A stretch of DNA of 64,000 nt from Saccharothrix australiensis (GCF_003634935.1 NZ_RBXO01000001.1:2815501-2879500); one strand, 5' to 3'; counted from the stretch's first letter, positions 41,255 through 50,203 are shown. Program-made: numbers and translations. The notes: generated from the letters alone by a model not told the origin.

Positions 41255-43447
41255 GTGTTCGAAAATCCGCAGGAGTTTGGCCGCGAGTTGCGCCGCAGGC
41301 GCCTCTCGGCCGGGATGTCGTTGGCCGCGCTGGCTGCCGCGGCGCATTTCACGAAGGGATACCTGAGCAAGGTGGAGAATGGTCGCGTCTCCGCGAACCG
41401 CGGTCTCGCCGGAATCTGTGACCGGGTGCTCGGCGCGAACGGCGCGCTGCTCGCCCTGGTGGACCGGGAGCCCGCGCCCGCCCGTGCCGCGGGCGGGCTG
41501 GCCGGGCTGCCCGACGGCACCCGGCACTTCGTCGGCCGCGCCGGGGAGTCCGAGCGGCTGGCCGAGGTGCTGCGCGGGCCGGACGTGGTCCGCGCGTGCG
41601 TCATCACCGGCCTCGCCGGCACCGGCAAGACCGAGCTGGCGGTGTCCGCCGCGCGGGCCGCCGCGCGGGAGTTCCCGGACGGGAGCCTGTTCCTGGACCT
41701 GCACGGCCACACCGGCGGCGTGCCGGAGCTGTCGGCGTCCGACGCGCTGGACCGGCTGCTGCGGATGCTGGACGTGCCCGGCCCGCGCATCCCGCCCGAC
41801 GAGGACGGCCGCGCCAACCTGTTCCGGGACCGGCTGGCGGGCAAGCGGGTCCTGCTGGTGCTGGACAACGCGGCGAGCGGCGCGCAGGTGCGCCCGCTGC
41901 TGCCCGCCGAGGCCCGCTGCCGGGTCCTGGTCACCAGCAGGCACCGGCTGGCGTCGCTGGACGATGCCGCGCACGTGGCGGTGGGCGAGCTGGCCCCCGA
42001 CGACGCGGTGCTGCTGTTCCGCGTGGTGGCGGGCGAGTTCGCGGCGGCCGACGAGGGCGTGGTGGCCGAGATCGTCGAGCTGTGCGGGCGGGTGCCGCTC
42101 GCCATCCGCATCGCCGCCGCCCGGCTGCTCGGCGGCGGCTGGAGCCTGGCCGAGCTGCGCGACCGGCTGGCCGACGACACCACCCGGTTCGGCGCGCTGG
42201 ACGACGGCGAGCGCAGCGTCGCGGCGGCGTTCCGGCTGTCCTGCGACCACCTGCCTACCGACCAGGCCCGGATGTTCCCGCTGTTGGCCGTGCACCCCGC
42301 GGTGGACGTGGAGGTGGACGCGGCGGCGGCGCTCGCGGGCGTGGAGCGGGCCGAGGCGGAGCGGCTGCTGGACCGGCTGCACGACGCGCACCTGGTGACC
42401 CGGCGGCCGGGCGGCTACCTCGCGATCCACGACCTGGTGCGGTCGTTCGCGGTGCTGCGCGTGCTGCCGGGCGTCGACGTGGCCGAGCGGCGCGGCGCGG
42501 CCCGGCGGCTGGTGGAGTACGCGGTGGCGCGCACGCGCGCGGCGGACGAGGCGATCGAGCCGTTCCGTTACCGGCCACCGGTGGACCTGCCCGACGCGTG
42601 GTCGTTCGACGGCGACTCGGCGCTGGTGTGGCTGCGCGCGCAGTGGCCGACGCTGGTGGCGGTCGTCGAGCGGGCCGCTGCGGAGCAGGTGTTCGACCGG
42701 TGCTGGCAGCTGGCGTGCCTGCTGCGGGCGTTCTTCGCGCGGGAGAAGCTGTCCGAGCCGTGGGTGCGCAGCCACCGGGTGGCGCTCGGTGCGGCGACGG
42801 CGCTCGGGGACCGCGAGGCCGAGGGCATGGTGCTGAACAACCTCGGCATGGCGCACCTGGAGCGGTGCGAGTTCGCCGAGGCCGCGACCTGCCACGCGCG
42901 GGCGCACGAGCTGTTCACGGTGGCGGGCAACGGTTTCGGCGCGACCGACGCACGGGCCAGCCTCGCGTGGGTGCGGCTGTACCAGGGCGAGCCGGAGGTC
43001 GCGGCGCGCGACCTGGCGGCGGCGCTGGCGGTGTACCGGGCGGACGGTCGCGTGCGGAACGAGGCGATCACGCTGCGCGGCCTGGCCCTGGCCGCGACCG
43101 CGCGGGGCCGCTACGACGAGGCCGCCGGGCACGCGCGGCGGGCGGCGGAGTGCGCGCAGACCCCGCTGGACGCCGTGCTGACGGAGAACTGCCTGGCGTG
43201 GGTGCACTTCACGGCCGGTGACGCCGAGTCGGCGCGGGCGCGCTACGAGCGGGCGCTGGAGTCGGCGCGGGCGGAGAGCGTGGCCTACGAGGAGGCCCGC
43301 GCGCTGGTCGGGCTGGGCAACGTGGCGGCGGCGGGCGGCGACCACCGGGCCGCCGCGCGGCTGTGGGCGTCGGCGGACGCGATCCCGGTGACGCTCAACC
43401 CCTGCCTGCTCGACGAGGTCCGGGTGCGGGAGGAGCTGACGGGGTGA
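41255..43447 (+). CDS. XRE-NB-ARC-TPR regulator (AfsR-like STAND protein)
   Basis: 730 residues. The N-terminal XRE helix-turn-helix (LRRRRLSAGMSLAALAAAAH, GYLSKVENGR) is followed by NB-ARC: P-loop ITGLAGTGKTELAV near 120, Walker B RVLLVLDNAAS, GxP-type RVPLAIRIAAARLLG. The C-terminal 300 residues are TPRs (NNLGMAHLERCEFAEAATCH, LAWVRLYQGEPEVAARDL). The SARP domain of true AfsR is replaced by the XRE domain. GTG at 41255 has no ribosome-binding site; the message may be leaderless or continuous with the micro-ORF transcript. Such proteins are ATP-driven transcription switches. Confidence 0.9.
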   Translation: MFENPQEFGRELRRRRLSAGMSLAALAAAAHFTKGYLSKVENGRVSANRGLAGICDRVLGANGALLALVDREPAPARAAGGLAGLPDGTRHFVGRAGESERLAEVLRGPDVVRACVITGLAGTGKTELAVSAARAAAREFPDGSLFLDLHGHTGGVPELSASDALDRLLRMLDVPGPRIPPDEDGRANLFRDRLAGKRVLLVLDNAASGAQVRPLLPAEARCRVLVTSRHRLASLDDAAHVAVGELAPDDAVLLFRVVAGEFAAADEGVVAEIVELCGRVPLAIRIAAARLLGGGWSLAELRDRLADDTTRFGALDDGERSVAAAFRLSCDHLPTDQARMFPLLAVHPAVDVEVDAAAALAGVERAEAERLLDRLHDAHLVTRRPGGYLAIHDLVRSFAVLRVLPGVDVAERRGAARRLVEYAVARTRAADEAIEPFRYRPPVDLPDAWSFDGDSALVWLRAQWPTLVAVVERAAAEQVFDRCWQLACLLRAFFAREKLSEPWVRSHRVALGAATALGDREAEGMVLNNLGMAHLERCEFAEAATCHARAHELFTVAGNGFGATDARASLAWVRLYQGEPEVAARDLAAALAVYRADGRVRNEAITLRGLALAATARGRYDEAAGHARRAAECAQTPLDAVLTENCLAWVHFTAGDAESARARYERALESARAESVAYEEARALVGLGNVAAAGGDHRAAARLWASADAIPVTLNPCLLDEVRVREELTG

Positions 43448-43534
43448 GGGGGGCGCGGGCGTCGGCCGCTGCCGACGCCCGCGCGGCCCGGTCCGGACTC
43501 CGGTGACGCGGTCCGGTTCGCGCGGTCGCAGGGC

Positions 43535-43674
43535 ACGGTGCGCAGGGCCCGGTGCGCGTGGTCCGGTGCGCGTGGCCCGGTCCGCGCGGGACGGTCCGCA
43601 CGGCACGGTTCGGACGGCGAGGTCCGCACGGCACGGTCCGTCGGGCACGGTCCGTAAGGCACGGTCCGCGGGGC
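43535..43674. repeat. Ten copies of a 14-bp tandem repeat
   Basis: Ten successive 14-nt units, consensus ACGGTCCGCACGGC, no indels (140 nt). Fourteen is not a multiple of three, so it is non-coding. Partial units extend upstream to about 43511. The rest of the 43448-44009 gap has no supportable gene. Confidence 0.85.
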
Positions 43675-44009
43675 GCGGGGCCGGTGATGGGTTCATCGGG
43701 CAGGCGTGGCGCGCCGATGGGCTCGCCCGACCGGTGTGGCGCGCCAGTCGAGGGCACCCCGACAGGATGTGCCCGATCGGGTGATGCGGTGCCGGGCGCG
43801 TGGTGCCCGCCCCTCCGTCCCCGTCGCTGTTCCACGCCCCGCGCGACGCCGGGCACCCGTCGCTCGCCGGGTCCGGTCGCTCACGCGGCGGCTTGCGCGG
43901 CGGCCGGCGGCGCAGGAGAGTTCAGGGGGTGCTGTCTGGCGGGACGACCGGCGGGCCGGAGGAACGCCGACGTGGTCGGGGGTCGGTGTGCTGCTCCCCG
44001 CTCCGATCG

Positions 44010-44789
44010 TCACGGGGCCGCCGGCGCGCCGCGCGAGGGGCACGCGGGACCGTCGACCAGCGCGGTGCCGCAAGGGGTCACCGGGGTGCCGTCGGCCGGT
44101 CCGGTGGCGCGGGGAGCCGGCGCGGTTCGCTCGCCGGGACCGGTGGCGCGCGGTGCCGACGCAGGCACGTCGACCAGCGCGGTGGCGTGCACCAGCCCGC
44201 GGTGGCCGGGAGCCACCAGGTACGCCAGCCGGTGCCGCCACATGGTGGTGAGCCGGTCCACCGGGTCGCCCAGGCTCGTCAGCACGGTCATCGCCTGCGA
44301 ACCGACGACGGCCGCGGCGATCCCGTCCGCCTCCTCGCGGGTGTCGAGACCGGGCGGCACCTCGCCCGCCGCGACCGCCTGGCCGAGCAGGTCGCGCACC
44401 ATCGCGACGAGGCTGACGAAGTGCACGCCCGCCAGCAGCTCGAACAGCTCGCTGGTGAACAGCAACCGGACCCCGACGCGGACCGTCCGATCGGTGCGGG
44501 TCAGGGCGCCCATCCGATGGGTCAGGTCGACGAGCGTCTGCAACGGCCCGGTGCCGGAGCGCTCCACTTCGGCGCGCACCTCGTGCCAGCGCCGGAAGTG
44601 CTCCTCGACGACGGCCACCGCGAGAGCCTGCTTGGAGGGGAAATGGCGGTACAGCGCACCTTTGGTCACGGAGATGGCGCGGCACACGGCATCCAGCGAA
44701 GTGCTGTCGTACCCGTCGCGGTCGAACAGCTCGATGCTCGCCGCGATCAGCCCGGCCCTGGTGCGGGCACCTTGCGCCAGGTCGTTCAA
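44010..44789 (-). CDS. ScbR/ArpA-like TetR regulator
   Basis: 259 residues. The N-terminal HTH (ARTRAGLIAASIELFDRDGY, SVTKGALYRHFPSKQALAVA) matches gamma-butyrolactone receptor-type TetR proteins. The effector domain follows (TVRVGVRLLFTSELFELL, WRHRLAYLVAPG). The last 55 residues are Pro/Ala/Thr low-complexity, unlike family members, and may reflect loss of an earlier stop. TTG at 44789 was chosen for the HTH start with GAGGAC upstream. It is divergent from a STAS protein; an inverted repeat lies between them. Confidence 0.85.
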   Translation of the reverse strand: MNDLAQGARTRAGLIAASIELFDRDGYDSTSLDAVCRAISVTKGALYRHFPSKQALAVAVVEEHFRRWHEVRAEVERSGTGPLQTLVDLTHRMGALTRTDRTVRVGVRLLFTSELFELLAGVHFVSLVAMVRDLLGQAVAAGEVPPGLDTREEADGIAAAVVGSQAMTVLTSLGDPVDRLTTMWRHRLAYLVAPGHRGLVHATALVDVPASAPRATGPGERTAPAPRATGPADGTPVTPCGTALVDGPACPSRGAPAAP

Positions 44790-44853
44790 GGAGTCCTCAT
44801 CTCGACGGACAACGCCTTTCGGTCACTCAGGGTAGGAATCCGGACGCGATCAG

Positions 44854-44873
44854 GTCAACACAGCGGTGTTGAC
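44854..44873. promoter_or_regulatory. Inverted-repeat operator candidate
   Basis: GTCAACAC, AGCG, GTGTTGAC: perfect 8-bp arms, between the TetR start (44789) and the STAS start (44884). Its size suits a TetR dimer site. Confidence 0.5.
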
Positions 44874-44883
44874 GAGGTCAGCG

Positions 44884-45552
44884 ATGCGTGATGGCCTGCT
44901 GCAAGTGGAACTGTCCGGTGCGGACGGTGTGGCTGTGCTGTCACCGTTCGGCCTCCTCGGGCCCTCGACTTACACCCGGATGCGCGACGTGCTGTTGAAG
45001 ACCGTACTGGCCGAACCCACCGCCGTGGTGGTGGACATGAGCGACCTGATGGTGGAACCCGACGCCGCCCGCTCGGTTTTCCACGCGGTGTGGACCCAGG
45101 TCGCGGAGTGGCCGGGGGTGCCGATCCTGCTGGCCGCCGCCGGGCGTCCGGTGGACTGGGCGCTGCCCAGCTACGCGACCGTGGAGGACGCGCTGGCGAC
45201 CGTGGGCGCGCCACCGGTGCGCTGGGTGGTGCGGACGCCGCTGCCGCTGCGGGACAGCGGCGGCTTCGCGCGCGTGGTGGCGGAGGAGACGTGCCGGCTG
45301 TGGGGGCTGGGCGGCATCTCGGCCGAGGCGGCGGACCTCGCCGACGCCCTGGTGGGCCTGGCGGCGCGGGGCGTCCGCCCGACGGTGGTGTTCGAGTGGT
45401 GGCGCGGGCGGCTCGTGGTGGGTGCGAGCGAGGACGTCGTCGTGCCGTGCGATCCGCTCGACCTGCGGTTCGCGGCCACCGGCGCGAACCGGTGCGGCTG
45501 GTCGACGACGTGGTCCGACGGCACCCTGCTGTGGGCCGTCCTGGACCCGTGA
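44884..45552 (+). CDS. STAS-domain anti-anti-sigma-like protein with degenerate C-terminal ATPase-like region
   Basis: 222 residues. The first 110 residues are a STAS domain (GVAVLSPFGLLGPSTYTRMR, AVVVDMSDLMVEPD). The phosphorylatable serine position seems replaced within DLMVEPDAARS. The second half (GGISAEAADLADALVGLAAR, PTVVFEWWRGRLVVGASED) resembles HATPase_c domains of anti-sigma factors but lacks the N/G boxes. ATG at 44884 with GAGG upstream. It probably takes part in a partner-switching cascade, perhaps tied to SigB/SigF-like sigma factors; that link is inference. Confidence 0.8.
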   Translation: MRDGLLQVELSGADGVAVLSPFGLLGPSTYTRMRDVLLKTVLAEPTAVVVDMSDLMVEPDAARSVFHAVWTQVAEWPGVPILLAAAGRPVDWALPSYATVEDALATVGAPPVRWVVRTPLPLRDSGGFARVVAEETCRLWGLGGISAEAADLADALVGLAARGVRPTVVFEWWRGRLVVGASEDVVVPCDPLDLRFAATGANRCGWSTTWSDGTLLWAVLDP

Positions 45553-45712
45553 CCGCGTGGCCGGCTCCACGGCGATCCGCGGCGCCACGCGACCCCGTGC
45601 ACCCTTCCGCCCCGTGCACCCCTCGTGACCCGCCGGTCCCGTGCAGCCCCGCGACCCGGTGCGCCCCGTGGCACCGCGGCGCCACGGGCTCACGCCCGGA
45701 GCCCGGTCCGCG

Positions 45713-46321
45713 TCACGTCGGGAGCCGCCGGGGCGGTTCCAGGCGCAGGGTCGCGCACACCTCCGGGCGGGCCAGCGCGGGCAGCCAGGTCCGCCACACG
45801 CGGGACACCTGGCGCGGCACGCCGTCCGGGTCCTCCACGGCCATCGACATCAGGTGCACGCCGACCAGCGCCGCGATCACCGCGTCCGCGCACCCGTCCA
45901 GGTCCAGCCCGTCGCGCAGCTCGCCCCGGTAGTCGGCGGTCCGCAGCAGGTCCCGCACGGTCGACGTCCACTGCGCGAGCCGGAGGTCCGCCACGTCGTC
46001 GCAGATCGGGGCCTGGAACAGCAGGCGGCGCACCACGGCGCGGTCCTGGTTGACCGCGTAGCCGAGGTCGACCAGCACCTGCAACGGGCTCCGGTGCAGG
46101 CGTTGCAGCCGTTCCCTGGCCTTGGCCCACTCCTGCGCCTGGCGGTCCAGGACCGCCACCGCGAGCGCCCTCTTCGAACTGAAATGGCCGTACAGCGCGC
46201 CTTTGGTGACGCCCGCCCGGTCGCACACGTCGTCGATGGTGGCGCGCACGTAACCGTCGCGGTCGAACACGGCGGCCGCGGCCGTCAGCAGACCGTCCCT
46301 CGTGGTGGACACCCCGCGCAT
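45713..46321 (-). CDS. ScbR/ArpA-like TetR regulator
   Basis: 202 residues. The HTH TRDGLLTAAAAVFDRDGYVR, GVTKGALYGHFSSKRALAVA is a close relative of the TetR at 44010-44789, and of butyrolactone receptors. The ligand domain has LQVLVDLGYAVNQDRAVVRR. It ends cleanly without the tail seen in the neighbour. ATG at 46321, 43 nt from the divergent GAF-ANTAR gene that it may regulate. Two such regulators within 2 kb suggest duplication or a local signalling circuit. Confidence 0.88.
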   Translation of the reverse strand: MRGVSTTRDGLLTAAAAVFDRDGYVRATIDDVCDRAGVTKGALYGHFSSKRALAVAVLDRQAQEWAKARERLQRLHRSPLQVLVDLGYAVNQDRAVVRRLLFQAPICDDVADLRLAQWTSTVRDLLRTADYRGELRDGLDLDGCADAVIAALVGVHLMSMAVEDPDGVPRQVSRVWRTWLPALARPEVCATLRLEPPRRLPT

Positions 46322-46364
46322 TGTTCTCGGCTCGCCGGGCGCGCCACAACCGCTGTCTGCGAGC

Positions 46365-47126
46365 ATGACCGGGGTGGACAGCCGACAACCGGACCGCGAT
46401 CGCCGCGCCTGGCTGTGGGACCGGATCAGCCGCCTCGCCGAGGCCGAGGGCGTGCCCTCCGGCGTGCGGCACGTCAGCCTGACCGCCGCCGCCGTGCTCT
46501 CCGCGACCGACGTGGTGGTCTACCAGGTGGTCGACGGCGGCCGGTGCGAGCCCGCGCACGTCACCGGCCCGGTCGGCGATTGGCTCAGCGAAGCCGAGAT
46601 CACCTTCGGCGAGGGCCCGGCGATGGACTGCCTGCGGCAGGAGTGCCCGGTGGTGGGCGACCTCGCGGCGTTCGGCGGCGTGCGGTGGCCGGTGTTCGCG
46701 CCGTTCGCGTTGATGCGCGGTGTCACGGGCATCCTGGCGTTCCCCGTGGTGATGGGCGCGGTCGTGGTCGGCTGCCTGGAGGCGTTGCGCCCGACGGCCG
46801 AACCGCCGACCCCGCGGGAGGTGGTGGACGGCCTGCTGCTGGCGGACGCGGCGATGCTGGTGCTGTTGCGCGCCGAGCCGCTGCCGCCCGGCGCGGACCC
46901 GTTCTCCGACGCGGTGGAGGCGCGCTGGGCGACCGTGCAGCGGGCGGTCGGCGTGGTGTCGGCGCAGGCGGACAGCGACCTGACGACCGCGTTCGTCCGG
47001 GTGCGGGCGCACGCCTACCGGACCGGGCGGCGACTGGCCGACGTGGCGGCCGACGTGCTGGCGCGCAGGCTGCGCTTCCCCGCGGACCCGGACGAGGAGC
47101 CCCACACCGGGCACGGGCCGGGGTGA
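46365..47126 (+). CDS. GAF-ANTAR domain protein
   Basis: 253 residues. A GAF-like sensor (LTAAAVLSATDVVVYQVVDG, GPAMDCLRQECPVV) precedes a C-terminal ANTAR RNA-binding domain (WATVQRAVGVVSAQADSDLT, FVRVRAHAYRTGRRLADVAA). ANTAR proteins bind paired hairpins in nascent RNA to prevent termination. The ligand of the GAF domain is unknown. ATG at 46365; divergent from the second ScbR-like gene. Confidence 0.88.
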   Translation: MTGVDSRQPDRDRRAWLWDRISRLAEAEGVPSGVRHVSLTAAAVLSATDVVVYQVVDGGRCEPAHVTGPVGDWLSEAEITFGEGPAMDCLRQECPVVGDLAAFGGVRWPVFAPFALMRGVTGILAFPVVMGAVVVGCLEALRPTAEPPTPREVVDGLLLADAAMLVLLRAEPLPPGADPFSDAVEARWATVQRAVGVVSAQADSDLTTAFVRVRAHAYRTGRRLADVAADVLARRLRFPADPDEEPHTGHGPG

Positions 47127-47279
47127 GCGGGCCGCCCGCCGCACCGGCCGGCGCCCGGCTCGAACGGCGGGTCCCGCCGGGGGTTCGACGGGCAATCCGG
47201 GCCGGGCAATCCGGTTCGGGCCATTGCGCCCCGGTCGATCCGGTGCGGGGCAATGGTGCGCAATGGCGCGTGGTGGACG

Positions 47280-47540
47280 TCAATGCCGGCGGCGGGCCGC
47301 GCGCTCGATTGCGGCGGCGCGTTCCAATTCGTGCTGCGGCGTGTCCAGCACTTGGCCGAGCCAGCCGCGCCAGTACGGTCCCGGTATGCGTTTGCCCCGT
47401 TCCCAGCGCGACACCTCTTCCCTGGTCACGCTGGTGTTGCCGGAGGCGGCGTGCAGCCGCTCGGCCAAGTCGTCCTGGGTCAGCCCGCGACTGCGTCTCA
47501 GTTCGGCGAGGGTTTCGCTGATCGGTCCCGGCAGTGGCAC
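47280..47540 (-). CDS. Small XRE-family regulator
   Basis: 86 residues, one helix-turn-helix: ETLAELRRSRGLTQDDLAER, TREEVSRWERGKRIPG, then WRGWLGQVLDTP. GTG at 47540 has AAAGG upstream. It lies after and in the same direction as the SnoaL-like gene, with a 73-nt gap. The target is unknown. Confidence 0.82.
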   Translation of the reverse strand: MPLPGPISETLAELRRSRGLTQDDLAERLHAASGNTSVTREEVSRWERGKRIPGPYWRGWLGQVLDTPQHELERAAAIERAARRRH

Positions 47541-47613
47541 GGCGGCACCTTTCCGTTCTCTCCGACGGGTTGTCGGCCATTGTTCCAGCGCGAGCGCGGC
47601 CGTCGGGAAAGCA

Positions 47614-48042
47614 TCACGGTGATACCGGAGGAACATCCTGTGCGAGTGCACGTGCAATTGCCAGCGTGTCCGCATACATGCGGAACTCGCTGACCAGCCC
47701 GCGGTGCACGCTGACCGCCACGGCGAAGTCGTAGGACAGCGGCGCGCCGGTGACCTGCACCCGCGCGTGCAGCCGACCGGTGAGCACGGCGTCGGGCCCG
47801 TCCACGATCAGGCCGCGGGTGGTGATGCCGGTCAGTTCGAGCACCGCGCGGAAGGCGAGGAAGAACGACTCGACCTCGCGCGGGTTGCGGACGTCCGACG
47901 GCCACGGCGCGCCGGGCACCGGGGCGGTCCACCAGCGGACACCGTCCGCGAACAGCCTGCTCAGCCCGGCGGTGTCCTTCGCGGCCCACCGGGCGACCAG
48001 TTTCTCCACCACCATCGTGACGTCAGCTCGGCTGCGCGTCAT
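47614..48042 (-). CDS. SnoaL-like / nuclear transport factor 2-like protein
   Basis: 142 residues. VEKLVARWAAKDTAGLSRLF, ADGVRWWTAP and SYDFAVAVSVHRGLVSEFRM fit the cone-shaped NTF2/SnoaL fold, used by cyclases, isomerases and many enzymes of unknown function. No catalytic residue can be fixed. ATG at 48042. The start overlaps the end of the upstream repetitive reading frame by 20 nt. Confidence 0.82.
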   Translation of the reverse strand: MTRSRADVTMVVEKLVARWAAKDTAGLSRLFADGVRWWTAPVPGAPWPSDVRNPREVESFFLAFRAVLELTGITTRGLIVDGPDAVLTGRLHARVQVTGAPLSYDFAVAVSVHRGLVSEFRMYADTLAIARALAQDVPPVSP

Positions 48043-48667
48043 GCGCCGTCCACGACCGTGACCGGACCACCGGGTCACCGGTGACCCGCACCCCGCCCTC
48101 CGCGCCGGGCCGCCGAACGGGCGCGGCCCGCCCGGCGGCTCCGGATCGCCCGGACGCGCGCCGTCCGGCCGGCCCGGAACACCCGGCGGGGCAGGGGTTT
48201 CGCGGGGGCGCGGAGCCCCTCGCGGGCGCGTGGTCCCCGGTGGGCGCGGAGTGCCCGTCGGAACCGGGATCCCCGGTGGGCGCGGAGTTCCCGCCGGTGT
48301 CGGCGGCGCCGTGAGCGGCACCCGGCCCGCGACCCCCGGTGCCGCCACCGCACCCGGCACCCCGGCCGGCCCCAGCGAACCCCGCACTCCCGGCGGCCTC
48401 GGCGTGCCCGGAACCCCTTGCGGCCACGGGACTCCCGGCGGTCCAGGCCGCCGCGCCGGTCCCGAAACGCCTGGCCCGCCTGCGATTCCCGCTCGAACCG
48501 GAATACCCGGCGGTGCCCGGACACCCCGGAACACCGGGCCGATCGACCCCGGAACGCTTGGCGGGCTTGGAATTCCGGGCGAGGCCGGAATATCCGGCCG
48601 GCGCCGGACCCTGCGGCGTCATCCACACCTCCCGACCGTCGCGCAGGCGTGGGGCCTGCCGGTACAT
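48023..48667 (-). CDS. Repetitive Gly/Ala/Pro-rich hypothetical protein
   Basis: 214 residues. The start is unusually convincing: a GGAGGAG ribosome-binding site, 5 nt, ATG, then a non-repetitive N-terminus (MYRQAPRLRDGREVWMTPQG). After residue 45 it becomes an 18-bp-periodic low-complexity sequence (NSAPTGDPGSDGHSAPTGD) over bases of about 48190-48600. All three frames of this strand stay open there, so the true protein may be shorter or frameshifted. No family is recognised. Confidence 0.4.
   Translation of the reverse strand: MYRQAPRLRDGREVWMTPQGPAPAGYSGLARNSKPAKRSGVDRPGVPGCPGTAGYSGSSGNRRRARRFGTGAAAWTAGSPVAARGSGHAEAAGSAGFAGAGRGAGCGGGTGGRGPGAAHGAADTGGNSAPTGDPGSDGHSAPTGDHAPARGSAPPRNPCPAGCSGPAGRRASGRSGAAGRAAPVRRPGAEGGVRVTGDPVVRSRSWTAHDAQPS
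48190..48600. repeat. 18-bp-periodic degenerate repeat
   Basis: Units related to CCGGGATCCCCGGTGGGC recur at 18-nt steps. CCCCGGTGGGCGCGGAGT, for example, occurs twice 36 nt apart near 48235 and 48271. Frames read as Gly-Pro collagen-like hexapeptides on both strands. Confidence 0.6.
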
Positions 48668-48985
48668 GAGTACTCCTCCTGCCGCCGAGCGCGCGCCGCC
48701 ACGCCGTTGCGTGCCGGAAGTGATCACTGCATACCCTGGTAGAGACCAATGGTCGCTCACAGGGGCCAATGTCGGGGCTCCGATGGGGGGAATCCGCCGG
48801 GGTGGTACCGCGAGTGCACGCGTGCCGCCCGTCCCGCGCCGTTCGGCCGATCGCCGGCACCGCTCGATCCCGAGCGTGAGATGCGCTGATGGCACAACGA
48901 GGTCGTGTTGCGGCAAGCGTGCGGTGGCCGAGGCGGCGCCAGGGGAGGAGCGACCCTGTGCCGGAACCCGCGCCGCGCGGCACCG

Positions 48986-49401
48986 TCATCGCAACACCCG
49001 CCGTGTCGACGACACGCCGCGCCGGCTCGGCACGATGCTGTCGACCACCATGAACGTGGCGACACCGGGCAGCGTCACGGCGAACACCCGGCGCGGGGTG
49101 CGGAGGTCGGCCTTGGCGCTCAACCGCTTGCCGTCCCACGCGCCCGGCAGCGCCGCCGCGGCGAACGGGTCCACCAGCGCGGGCACGGCCAGGAACCCGC
49201 CGCCACGCCGAGGAAAACGGTCAACGCGCCGACACCCGCCGCGCGACGCCGACCACGCGCTCCCGCAGCCGCGGCACCAGCACCGCCGGCACCGCCTCGC
49301 GGCGCGACCGCGTCGGCCGCCGCGCCGTCGTGCACGAGGCAGCACCGGTCACCCGGCGTGGCGGTCCCGGCCGCCATGACGTCCACGTGCACCTCCCGCA
49401 T
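48986..49401 (-). pseudogene. Possible decayed membrane-protein gene
   Basis: Sensible peptide pieces occur in different frames of the minus strand: MREVHVDVMAAGTATPGDRC (from 49401), VLVPRLRERVVGVARRV, and FLAVPALVDPFAAAALPGAW then VFAVTLPGVATFMVVDSIVP (to 48986). This pattern suggests a small membrane protein broken by two or more frameshifts. The original family is not recognised. The rest of 48668-49435 holds nothing supportable. Confidence 0.3.
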
Positions 49402-49435
49402 GTCCGTACATTGCGCCGGCTCGGAGGTGGCGGTG

Positions 49436-50203
49436 TCAGCGGGCCAGGACGGACCGGGTCGGCCGGGCGCTGCCCGCCGCCGCGAACTCGGCGGTGACGG
49501 CGAACCGGTCGCCCCGCACGATCGTGTGCCGCCACTCCACGGGACGGCCCGCCGCGCGGCCCTGCCGGTGGATGGACAGGCAGGCCACCTCCGGGCCGCA
49601 CCGCAGCAGGGCCCGTTCGGCGGCGGTCGGCACCACGGCCCGGATGTCCTCCCGACTGGTGTCCAGTCGGACGCCGGTGCGCTCGGCCAGCACCGCGTAC
49701 AGGCCGGTGCGGGTGAAGTCGGCGGTCAGGATCGGCGCGGCGACGTCGGCGGGCAGCCACGCCCGGTCGATCGCGAACGGCTCGCCGTCGGCCAGCCGCA
49801 GCCGTTCCAGGTGGACCAGCGGCGTCGAACCCTCCAGGTCGAGCCGGTCGGCGACCACGCCGTCGGCCCGGACGTCGAGCACCCGGACCGCGCTGCGCTG
49901 CTCCAACCCGGCCGCCTCGACCGAGGCGAACAGGCTGTAGAGGGTGTCCAGCGGCTGCTCGACGTCCGCGGCGGGGCTCACCCTGGGCTGCCGTCCGCGC
50001 TCGGCGACCACGAGCCCGTCCGCGCGCAGGCGTTGCAGCGCCTGGCGCACGGTGTAGCGGCTGACGCCGTACTCGTCGGCCAGCGCCAGCTCGCCGGGGA
50101 AGCCGGTGTCGAACGCTCCCGACCGCAGCCGGGCGACGAGGTCGTCCTGGAGTTGCCGCCACAGCGGGTCCGGTCCGGATCGGTCCAGTGCTCGTGGTGT
50201 CAC
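49436..50203 (-). CDS. GntR/HutC-family regulator with UTRA domain
   Basis: 255 residues. The winged HTH (PLWRQLQDDLVARLRSGAFD, VSRYTVRQALQRLRADGLVV) is followed by a UTRA ligand domain (RSAVRVLDVRADGVVADRLD, PLVHLERLRLADGEPFAIDR). Such proteins sense sugars, amino acids or related metabolites and repress uptake or catabolic genes. GTG at 50203. The target is not evident, since its flanks are not catabolic operons. Confidence 0.88.
   Translation of the reverse strand: MTPRALDRSGPDPLWRQLQDDLVARLRSGAFDTGFPGELALADEYGVSRYTVRQALQRLRADGLVVAERGRQPRVSPAADVEQPLDTLYSLFASVEAAGLEQRSAVRVLDVRADGVVADRLDLEGSTPLVHLERLRLADGEPFAIDRAWLPADVAAPILTADFTRTGLYAVLAERTGVRLDTSREDIRAVVPTAAERALLRCGPEVACLSIHRQGRAAGRPVEWRHTIVRGDRFAVTAEFAAAGSARPTRSVLAR

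Noticed and set aside
43535..43674. CRISPR-like array or repetitive gene
   Set aside because: Contiguous 14-bp units without spacers; the period is not a multiple of three.
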